Shown here piece by piece: positions 1 through 5,817 of a DNA stretch of 7,889 bases (position 1 is its first letter; every line of letters starts with the position of its first letter). This DNA is from Clostridiales bacterium UBA4696 (GTDB lineage Bacteria > Bacillota > Clostridia > Oscillospirales > Oscillospiraceae). The stretch covers positions 1-7,889 of the forward strand of contig DHKK01000193.1 of assembly GCA_002404795.1 (NCBI GenBank), given 5' to 3'. Under the pieces are notes generated by a model, which saw only the letters and a list, made by a program, of their open reading frames with translations, ran no database searches and was not told where the DNA came from. The translations under genes were made by a program, and so were the position numbers.

Positions 1-7
1 TCCTCTT
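1..7 (-). promoter_or_regulatory. Possible ribosome binding site for a gene beyond the left edge
   Basis: Read on the minus strand, the last seven bases of the window are AAGAGGA, a good Shine-Dalgarno match, 45 bp after the stop of the last hydrolase gene. If a start codon lies 5-10 bp beyond the edge, the operon has at least one more gene. The other bases of the 51-bp tail show no convincing hairpin followed by a U-tract, so no terminator is visible here. A seven-base match can arise by chance, so this is only suggestive. Confidence 0.3.
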
Positions 8-51
8 GACGGGGCGCGGTTCAATTCGCAGCGGGCGGGGGATTTCTTTTT

Positions 52-990
52 TCAGGGCAGCGTCCGGATGCAGTCCTTCAGGATCTGCATGAATTTTTCG
101 CGGTCGAGGTGCAGGAGCACGAGGGCGTTCTGCGCGCCGAACTTCTTGTCGCTCTGCAGGTCGGTGACGGTCTTGCCGAGCGTAACTGCGCCCTGCGTCT
201 CGACGAACACGCCCGCCATCCTGCCTTCGAACAGCTTCGGGTGCGCCAGATACATCACGGGGCAGGAGTCATGCTGCGCCACGCCGGTGAGACCAATGGT
301 CTGGATCGTCTTCCATGCGCAGGCGAACAGCTCCTTGACGAGCCCGCCGCAGCGGTTGCCGTATCCGGCCATCTCGTCCCAGTCCGCGGGGCGGAGCTCA
401 GCCTGCATCGTTACGTCCAGCCCGCACATGACGAGCGGCACGCCGGATTTGAACACGATCTGCGCCGCGTCCGGGTCGTCGTAGATGTTGAACTCCGCCG
501 CGGGCGTCACGTTGCCGCCGACCGCCGCGCCGCCCATCAGGGCGATGGAGTGCAGAAGCCCGTGCAGGTCCGGGTACTTGGTCAGCGCGATGGCCACGTT
601 GGTCAGCGGGCCTGTGGCGACGAGCCGCAGCTCGCCCGGCATCTGCTTTGCCGCGGCGTACAGAGCGTCCCATGCGGGTGTCTGCTCCGGGGCGGTATCG
701 GGCAGGGGCAGCTGTACGTCGCCGAGGCCATTTTCGCCGTGGAACGCGCCTGCCACATGCGGCTCACGCACGAGCGGCCGCTCCGCGCCGGGGTAGACGG
801 GGTAGTCTGCTCCCAGCAGATGCACCACGCGCCGCGTGTTCGGGAACGTGTTGCACAGCAGGCTGTTACCCGCCACGGCGGACAGGCCGACGATCTGCAG
901 CTCCGGCAGCGCATGCGCCAGCATGATGGCGACGGTATCGTCCGTGCCGGTGTCGCAGTCGATCCAGATGGGAATTTGTTTCGTTGTCAT
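52..990 (-). CDS. Nucleoside hydrolase (inosine/uridine-preferring family), divergent second copy
   Basis: A 312-residue cytoplasmic enzyme of the inosine/uridine-preferring nucleoside hydrolase family, which hydrolyses the N-glycosidic bond of ribonucleosides to give base and ribose. The N-terminal calcium-binding aspartate cluster is DCDTGTDD (residues 11-18), with Thr where most members have Pro. Other family marks are VAGN (39-42), HGENG (84-88), ATGPLTN (125-131), GGNVTPAAEFN (158-168) and the late HD pair (240-241) holding the catalytic-region His and a metal-ligand Asp. Length is normal for the family (about 310-320). The start MTTKQIP is preferred because GGAGG (998-1002) sits 7 nt upstream; the frame stays open further upstream but that part is read from inside the neighbouring gene and has no family similarity. 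The ATG overlaps the stop of the preceding hydrolase gene as ATGA, implying translational coupling. Substrate preference cannot be read from the sequence; it lacks the RihA-like stretch of its neighbour. Confidence 0.93.
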   Translation of the reverse strand: MTTKQIPIWIDCDTGTDDTVAIMLAHALPELQIVGLSAVAGNSLLCNTFPNTRRVVHLLGADYPVYPGAERPLVREPHVAGAFHGENGLGDVQLPLPDTAPEQTPAWDALYAAAKQMPGELRLVATGPLTNVAIALTKYPDLHGLLHSIALMGGAAVGGNVTPAAEFNIYDDPDAAQIVFKSGVPLVMCGLDVTMQAELRPADWDEMAGYGNRCGGLVKELFACAWKTIQTIGLTGVAQHDSCPVMYLAHPKLFEGRMAGVFVETQGAVTLGKTVTDLQSDKKFGAQNALVLLHLDREKFMQILKDCIRTLP

Positions 991-1937
991 GCCTTTGCCT
1001 CCCCATAGAATCCGATGGCCTCGACCAGCAGATCCGCAAAGCGGCTGCGGTCCACGTCCATCAGCACGTCGGCATTCGGCGCGTGGCCGGAGAAGCCGAG
1101 CAGATCGCCCACGGTCGTCCCACGGCAGTATTCGCCGCCGGTCTCGACCTGGACATACATGGGCCGGGTCGTGAAGATCTCCGGATGGATGAGCGCCATG
1201 ACGGCGCACGGGTCATGCATCGGGGCCCCAGCGTAGCCGATGGAGTGGTGGAATTTGTAGAAGAACTCCAGCCACTGCGCCACGATATCGCTCACCGGGT
1301 TGCCGAGCGCGCGCACGCGCTCGAAGTCCTCCGGCAGGATCAGCGCCTTTTCCGTCACGTCGAGTCCAGCCATCGTGATGGGGACGCCGGAGGTGAAGAC
1401 GATCTTCGCCGCCTCCGGGTCGACCAGAATGTTGAATTCCGCAGCCGGCGTCCAGTTGCCGGTGGCGATGCCGCCGCCCATGAGGCTGATGCGGGCGATC
1501 TTGCCCTTCAGCTCCGGATGTGCCAGCAGCAGCGCCGCGACGTTCGTCTGCGGGCCGGTGGCGACGATGGTGACGGGCTCCTTTGCCTCGCGCAGGACCT
1601 TCGCCATCAGCTCCGGTGCGGGAAGCTCGGACGGGGCGAAGGCCGGCTCCGGCAGCGCCGGGCCGTCGAGGCCCGATTCACCGTGGACCGAGGGCGCGTT
1701 CATCACGTCGTTCAGCAGCGGATGCGGGCAGCCCTTGCCGACCGGTGCGTCCAGCCCGATGAGCGTGCAGACGCGCAGGGCGTTGTAGGTGGTTTTTTCG
1801 ATCGTCTGATTGCCGCAGCACGAGGTCACGGCGAGAATGTCAAGCTCCCGGCTTGCCCGGGCCAGGACCCACGCGATGGCGTCGTCATGGCCGGGGTCGC
1901 CGTCGAGGATGACGGGGATCTTTTTCAGTTCGGACAT
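987..1937 (-). CDS. rihA: RihA-like ribonucleoside hydrolase
   Basis: A 316-residue nucleoside hydrolase, expected to be cytoplasmic and Ca2+-dependent, releasing ribose and base from ribonucleosides. Motifs: metal-binding DGDPGHDD (12-19), CCGNQ (41-45), HGESGLDGPALPEP (85-98), ATGPQTN (126-132), GNWTPAAEFN (160-169), AGLDVT (190-195) and HDPC (241-244). From memory, residues 85-195 match E. coli RihA (YbeK), a pyrimidine-preferring hydrolase, very closely, hence the symbol; orthology and substrate are inferred, not proven. The start MSELKKIP is chosen because AAGGAG (1944-1949) lies 6 nt upstream; the open frame beyond it runs into the permease gene in another frame. The ribosome binding site overlaps the TAA stop of that permease gene, and the gene's own TGA stop overlaps the next ATG. 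It sits at the distal part of a nucleoside import operon, consistent with breaking down the imported substrate. Confidence 0.94.
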   Translation of the reverse strand: MSELKKIPVILDGDPGHDDAIAWVLARASRELDILAVTSCCGNQTIEKTTYNALRVCTLIGLDAPVGKGCPHPLLNDVMNAPSVHGESGLDGPALPEPAFAPSELPAPELMAKVLREAKEPVTIVATGPQTNVAALLLAHPELKGKIARISLMGGGIATGNWTPAAEFNILVDPEAAKIVFTSGVPITMAGLDVTEKALILPEDFERVRALGNPVSDIVAQWLEFFYKFHHSIGYAGAPMHDPCAVMALIHPEIFTTRPMYVQVETGGEYCRGTTVGDLLGFSGHAPNADVLMDVDRSRFADLLVEAIGFYGEAKA

Positions 1938-1947
1938 ACTAAGCTCC

Positions 1948-2907
1948 TTACTTGAGCGCTGCGGCGGAATGCAGCTTTTTGGCCCGGCTGCGCCGCACGA
2001 GCGAGAAGACAACAAGACCGATGATCGTCACGGAGTAGGGGATGGGGGAGGCGAGGTTCGAATCGAGACCGACAGCCGAGAAGCTGATGCCCAGCGCCTG
2101 CGCAAAGCCGAACACGAGCGAAGACAGCATGCCGCCCAAACATTCGCCGCCGCCCATGGCCTGCGCGGCCAGCGCGATAAAGCCGCGGCCCGCGACCATG
2201 TCCAGCGACCAGCCGGCCGCGTAGTACATCGACATGAACGCCCCGCCGAAGCCGCACATGAGACCCGAGAAGCCGATGGCGATATACTTGATCTTCAGCA
2301 CCGACACGCCGACCGAGGAGGCCGCGTTCGGGTTTTCGCCCACCGCGCGGATGTTGAGGCCGAGGCTCGTCTTATAGAGCATCACGCTCGTCAGCGCGCA
2401 GCAGCCAAATGCGATCCACGTCAGCAGATTGTGCCCCGAGATGATGCCGCCCAAAAACGGGATCTTGTTGATGAGCGGAAGATCAATGTTCGGAATGAGC
2501 AGGTTGGAGTTGATCAGGCCCGTGGACGAGGCCATGGCCGTACCCTCGGTCAGGTTCGTGATGACCTTGCAGAGGAACAGCGTGCCGCCCGAGCCCATCA
2601 TATTGATGGCGATGCCGACGAGCGTGATATCCGTCTTCAGCTGGAAGGCGAAGAAGCCCATCATCAGGCTCATCAGCACGCCGATGGCCAGCGCTGCAAG
2701 CAGCCCCCAGACCCAGCTGTGCGCGTAATACGACACCAGCGAACCCGTCAGCGCGGAGAACATCATCAGGCCCTCAAGGCCGATGTTGCAGAAGCCCGCC
2801 TTTTCGACCACGATGGCCGCCAGCGTCGCAAACAAAATCGGCGCGGAGATGCGGATAATAGAGAAGAAAAACTCCGGCGTCAGCAGCGTTTTCAGAAAAT
2901 TAAGCAT
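1948..2907 (-). CDS. nupQ: Nucleoside ABC transporter, short permease subunit (NupQ/YufQ-like)
   Basis: A 319-residue integral membrane protein of the BPD_transp_2 family (branched-chain amino acid/ribose-type permeases), forming half of the importer channel with the longer permease encoded just upstream. It has roughly eight to ten hydrophobic segments (about 15-35, 45-62, 66-88, 95-115, 160-178, 205-228, 240-272, 290-304). Typical signatures are GFCNIGLEG (38-46), the cytoplasmic ATPase-coupling stretch AVGENPNAASSVG (188-200) and AGRGFIALAAQAMGG (239-253). The C-terminus is basic (RRSRAKK, 305-311) as expected for a cytoplasmic tail. The start MLNFLK has AAAGGAG (2917-2923) 9 nt upstream; it overlaps the upstream permease stop by 8 bp. 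Length and order match the second permease of nupNOPQ-type nucleoside importers. Related permeases also carry riboflavin or simple sugars, so the nucleoside assignment rests on the neighbouring hydrolases and binding protein. Confidence 0.92.
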   Translation of the reverse strand: MLNFLKTLLTPEFFFSIIRISAPILFATLAAIVVEKAGFCNIGLEGLMMFSALTGSLVSYYAHSWVWGLLAALAIGVLMSLMMGFFAFQLKTDITLVGIAINMMGSGGTLFLCKVITNLTEGTAMASSTGLINSNLLIPNIDLPLINKIPFLGGIISGHNLLTWIAFGCCALTSVMLYKTSLGLNIRAVGENPNAASSVGVSVLKIKYIAIGFSGLMCGFGGAFMSMYYAAGWSLDMVAGRGFIALAAQAMGGGECLGGMLSSLVFGFAQALGISFSAVGLDSNLASPIPYSVTIIGLVVFSLVRRSRAKKLHSAAALK

Positions 2908-4060
2908 GTTCCGCGTCTCCTTTCTGCGCTTCGAGCGCGGCCTTGGCAGCCAGCTCCTCCTGTGCGGTCTTGACGACCAGCTTCTGGCGGTAGCCGGACA
3001 GGAACTGCTCGGCCGCGAAGAACAAGAAGATGACGCCCTGGATGATATCAATCAGCTGCGAGGGCACATTGGCATAGGTCGCCATCAGCTCGCAGCCCTT
3101 CGTGAGATACGCCATGAAGAACGAGGCGAACGGCACGAACCACGGGTTGTTGCCCGCGAGAATGGCGATCGTGATGCCCGTCCAGCCGTAGCCCGGCAGC
3201 GAGCTCCACGAGAAGGTCGGGTAGCGGCCAAGCATCTCGATGCCGCCGCCAATGCCTGCGAGGAAGCCGCCCAGCACCTGCGACAGGACGATGACCGTCG
3301 CGACCTTCATGCCGGAATACTTGGCGAACGCCTGGTTGATGCCGATCATGCGGATGGTGTAGCCCCAGCGGGTATTGTACATGAAAAGCCCGATGAGCAC
3401 GACGCACGCGATGGCGACGACGAAGCCCCACGAGAGCTTCGAGCCGTTGTCGACGAGCGGCGCGATCTTGGACGTTTCGAGGAATTCATACGACTGGATC
3501 TGGCCCTTGGTCTTGTCGGCCAGGTATGTATTCATCAGGTACTTGATGAAGTACATGACGATGTAGTTGAGCATCAGCGAGCAGACCATCTCGCTCACGT
3601 CGAGCTTGGTCTTGAGTAGCGCCGGCAGCAGCATCATCACTGCCACAGCCAGACCGCCTGCCAGCACGCCGACGATCGGGTGGATGGCGGCCGCCATCGG
3701 CACATAGACCGCGACCATGGCCGTCGAGAACGCGCCGAGCATGATGCCGCCCTCGGAGCCGAGGTTAAACTGGTTGGCCGAGAACATTACGCAGACGGAC
3801 AGGCCCGTAAAGATGATCGGGATCATCGAGGCGAGGATGTCGGTCAGGCGCTTGACGTCGAATTTCGTGCCGCTGCGGCCCATGCGGAACAGTGGGCCGA
3901 CCAGCAGCTGCTTGAGTGCGCCGCCCGTAGCCGCGAGCTTTTCGGCAAAGCTATCGCCGTCGGCAGAAAGGAAGATCAGCAGCGTCGCCACCAGCAGTGC
4001 GATCAGGATGGCGAGCAGACCGCGGATCACAGAAAACAGGATCTGACGTTTCTTAGTCAT
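2900..4060 (-). CDS. nupP: Nucleoside ABC transporter, long permease subunit (NupP/YufP-like)
   Basis: A 386-residue membrane protein of the BPD_transp_2 family, the larger of the two channel subunits. Hydrophobic segments lie near residues 11-33, 78-96, 104-123, 125-149, 155-178, 212-228, 252-274, 292-322 and 338-354. The family hallmark NQFNLGSEGGIMLGAF (96-111) is clear, and the region around 230-252 (RWGYTIRMIGINQAFAKYSGM) is the cytoplasmic loop expected to contact the ATPase; it reads INQAFAKYSG where many relatives have GxNPxAAxYAG. Residues 33-70 form a soluble loop after the first helix, as in the longer permease of this transporter type. The C-terminal tail (355-386) is charged and Ala/Glu-rich and likely cytoplasmic. 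GGAGG (4068-4072) is 7 nt before the ATG. The gene overlaps the ATPase gene by 8 bp upstream and the short permease gene by 8 bp downstream, in the same arrangement (ATG plus five bases ending in TAA). Confidence 0.92.
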   Translation of the reverse strand: MTKKRQILFSVIRGLLAILIALLVATLLIFLSADGDSFAEKLAATGGALKQLLVGPLFRMGRSGTKFDVKRLTDILASMIPIIFTGLSVCVMFSANQFNLGSEGGIMLGAFSTAMVAVYVPMAAAIHPIVGVLAGGLAVAVMMLLPALLKTKLDVSEMVCSLMLNYIVMYFIKYLMNTYLADKTKGQIQSYEFLETSKIAPLVDNGSKLSWGFVVAIACVVLIGLFMYNTRWGYTIRMIGINQAFAKYSGMKVATVIVLSQVLGGFLAGIGGGIEMLGRYPTFSWSSLPGYGWTGITIAILAGNNPWFVPFASFFMAYLTKGCELMATYANVPSQLIDIIQGVIFLFFAAEQFLSGYRQKLVVKTAQEELAAKAALEAQKGDAEHA

Positions 4061-5633
4061 GGCAAACCCTCCGGATCTCTTCGTCGCTCTGGTGCTTGAG
4101 CCCGAGCATGTATTCGCCCATCACATCGTCAGTGAGGGTGGAGGTATCTTCAAAATAGGCCGCGATCTTACCGCCGTGCATGACGATCAGACTGTCAGAC
4201 AGCTCCATGACCTCGGCCAGGTCCGCCGAGATCAGCAGCACCGCGATGCCGGACCGCGACAGCTCGACGAGCTTCTTGCGGATGAACTCCGTCGCGCCGA
4301 CGTCGATGCCGCGCGTCGGCTGGTCGGCAAGGATGAGCACCGGATCGCCGGAGAACTCACGCGCGACGACGACCTTCTGGATGTTGCCGCCCGAGAGCAT
4401 CCCGACCTGCTGCTTGCGCGATTTGCACAGGACCGTATAGTCCTCGATGAGCCGGTCGGCCTCCTCGTGGATGGCCTTCATGTTGAACAGCGGCCCGTGG
4501 TTCAGCCGTTTTTCCGACGAGCGGTCGGAGATGAGGTTTTCCTCGATCGAGGCGGAGGCGGCGATGCCGTAGAGCATCCGGTCCTCCGGCACGAGCGAGA
4601 TGCCCTTGCTGCGCAGCTTCTGCTGCGGCAGGCCGAGAATATTCTCCTCCTGCACCGTGACGCTGCCCGCGTTCGGCGTCAGGAAGCCGAAAAGCATGTC
4701 GACCAGCTCCTTCTGGCCGTTGCCCTCGACGCCCGCGATGCCGAGGATCTCGCCCCGGCGCACGTCGAAGGAGATCTTGTCGAGCATTTTCTTGTGCCAC
4801 TCGTTGACGTATTCCACGTCCCGCACGCGCAGCACCACGTCCGTCGGCTGCGCCTTGTCCTTCTGCACGTTCAGAATGACGTCGCGGCCGACCATCAGCC
4901 GGGAGATCTCCTCCTTTGTCACATCGCAGGTGTTGTACACGCCCATCGAGCGGCCGCCGCGCATGATGGTCAGCCGGTCGGTGATCTCCATGATCTCCCC
5001 CAGCTTGTGGGAGATGAAGACGATCGTGTAGCCCTGCTCCTTCAGATTCCGCAGCTCCCTGAACAGCTCGACCGTCTCCTGTGTGGTCAGAACGGCCGTC
5101 GGCTCGTCGAGGATGAGGATCTTCGCGCCGCGGACCAGCGCCTTGAGGATCTCGACCTTCTGCTTCATGCCGACCGGGATGTCCATGACCTTGGCCTCCG
5201 GCTCGACGTGCAGGTTGTATTTTTCCGCGTATTCCTTCGTGATGGCGACGGCCTTCGCGTGGTCAATGAAAAGACCCTTGCGCGGCGCCATGCCGAGCAC
5301 CATGTTCTCCGCCACGGTCAGGCTCGGCACGAGCATGAAGTGCTGGTGCACCATGCCGATCCCGTGGGAGATGGCGACAGTAGGGGAGGTGAGCGACAGC
5401 TTTTCGCCGTTCACCCAGATCTCGCCGCTCGTCGGCTGCTCCAGACCAAAGAGCATCTTCATGAGCGTCGATTTGCCGGCGCCGTTTTCGCCCATCAGCG
5501 CGTGGATCTCGCCTCTGCGGAGGAAGAAGTCCACGCCCTGGTTGGCCGCGACGCCGTTGGGATACACCTTGGTGATCCCTTTCATCTGGACGGCATACTG
5601 CTCGTCCGGACGGCCGGTTTTTTCGTCTGGCAT
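4053..5633 (-). CDS. nupO: Nucleoside ABC transporter ATP-binding protein, two fused nucleotide-binding domains (NupO/YufO-like)
   Basis: A 526-residue ATPase with two ABC domains in one chain, the layout of ribose/nucleoside-type importers (about 500-520 residues). Domain 1 (about 13-255): Walker A GENGAGKST (48-56), Q-loop Gln97, signature IPVGMKQKVE (152-161), Walker B ILILDEP (172-178) with Glu177, H-loop His209. Domain 2 (about 265-512): Walker A position GVEGNGQKE (301-309) with Gln307 in place of Lys, PEDR (349-352), canonical signature LSGGN (413-417), Walker B LILADQP (433-439) with Gln438 in place of Glu, and Ala470 at the H-loop. Such degeneracy of domain 2 is common in this family. 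It should energise import by the two permeases encoded directly downstream. The start MPDEKTG follows GAGAGGAAC with about 10 nt spacing. It is separated from the binding-protein gene by 184 bp with two stem-loops, the only wide gap in the operon. Sugar transport is an alternative; context favours nucleosides. Confidence 0.94.
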   Translation of the reverse strand: MPDEKTGRPDEQYAVQMKGITKVYPNGVAANQGVDFFLRRGEIHALMGENGAGKSTLMKMLFGLEQPTSGEIWVNGEKLSLTSPTVAISHGIGMVHQHFMLVPSLTVAENMVLGMAPRKGLFIDHAKAVAITKEYAEKYNLHVEPEAKVMDIPVGMKQKVEILKALVRGAKILILDEPTAVLTTQETVELFRELRNLKEQGYTIVFISHKLGEIMEITDRLTIMRGGRSMGVYNTCDVTKEEISRLMVGRDVILNVQKDKAQPTDVVLRVRDVEYVNEWHKKMLDKISFDVRRGEILGIAGVEGNGQKELVDMLFGFLTPNAGSVTVQEENILGLPQQKLRSKGISLVPEDRMLYGIAASASIEENLISDRSSEKRLNHGPLFNMKAIHEEADRLIEDYTVLCKSRKQQVGMLSGGNIQKVVVAREFSGDPVLILADQPTRGIDVGATEFIRKKLVELSRSGIAVLLISADLAEVMELSDSLIVMHGGKIAAYFEDTSTLTDDVMGEYMLGLKHQSDEEIRRVCHD

Positions 5634-5684
5634 ACGATATGTTCCTCTCTTTCTTCAGAAAAAGTTGTGCGCATAAAAAGCAAT

Positions 5685-5765
5685 AAGTAATAGTGAATCC
5701 TGAAGAAGCGACAAAATTGCCGCGCTAAATGCGCCGCGCCGCTTATTCCTTATTCACTATTACTT
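5685..5765. repeat. 81-bp near-complete palindrome between binding-protein and ATPase genes
   Basis: The ends AAGTAATAGTGAAT (5685-5698) and ATTCACTATTACTT (5752-5765) are perfect 14-bp inverted repeats. After a 3x3 unpaired step, 5702-5712 pairs with 5738-5748 (10 of 11, one G-U), and at the tip 5722-5725 pairs with 5731-5734 around a 5-base ATTTA/TAAAT loop. The minus-strand transcript would fold into one long rod, A/T-rich at the base and GC-rich inside. A CTTTTT run follows four bases after the stem on that strand (5674-5679), so it may act as an attenuator of ATPase/permease expression. Terminal inverted repeats and the compact size also fit a small non-coding repeat of the MITE/REP-like class; I see no coding capacity and no clear target-site duplication. 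The structure is seen directly; the role is inferred. Confidence 0.7.
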
Positions 5766-5776
5766 TTTACCGCATG

Positions 5777-5807
5777 TTCCGGGGAGACTCTCTGAGTCTC
5801 CCCGGAA
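5777..5807 (-). promoter_or_regulatory. Strong hairpin just after the binding-protein gene (partial terminator or 3' mRNA stabiliser)
   Basis: TTCCGGGGAGACT (5777-5789) and AGTCTCCCCGGAA (5795-5807) are perfect 13-bp complements around a 5-base centre whose outer C and G can also pair, giving a 14-bp stem with a 3-base loop. It begins 10 nt after the lipoprotein stop codon. On the minus strand it is followed by CATGCGGTAAAAAG, with no U-tract, so it is not a standard intrinsic terminator. Hairpins at this place in importer operons often protect the upstream message and keep the binding protein in excess over the membrane components; that role is inferred here. Confidence 0.7.
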
Positions 5808-5817
5808 AGAACCGAAA

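Noticed and set aside
991..1209. Longer N-terminus for the distal hydrolase (start at 1209)
   Set aside because: The extra 73 residues are Arg-rich read-through of the neighbouring gene in another frame; the start at 990 has GGAGG 7 nt upstream and fits the family length.
109..1955. Long plus-strand open frames opposite the two hydrolase genes (109-1008, 984-1955)
   Set aside because: Low-complexity Arg/Ala/Gly/His-rich shadows of the hydrolase genes with no ribosome binding site or motif of their own.
2908..3051. Longer N-terminus for the short permease (start at 3051)
   Set aside because: The 48 extra residues are Ser/Arg-rich shadow of the long permease; AAAGGAG precedes the start at 2907.
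1810..3619. Plus-strand open frames opposite the permease genes (1810-2973, 2783-3619)
   Set aside because: Charged, Arg/His/Asp-rich antisense translations of hydrophobic permease genes; typical antisense complement effect.
5634..5684. Internal promoter for the ATPase gene
   Set aside because: No TTGACA/TATAAT-like pair with 16-18 bp spacing is visible before 5633; expression most likely comes from the promoter at 7081-7109.
4059..5690. 543-codon open frame on the plus strand opposite the ATPase gene
   Set aside because: The translation is rich in His, Arg, Asp, Leu and Val with no family signature, as expected of the antisense of a GC-rich gene with G/C third positions. The opposite strand carries an unmistakable two-domain ATPase.
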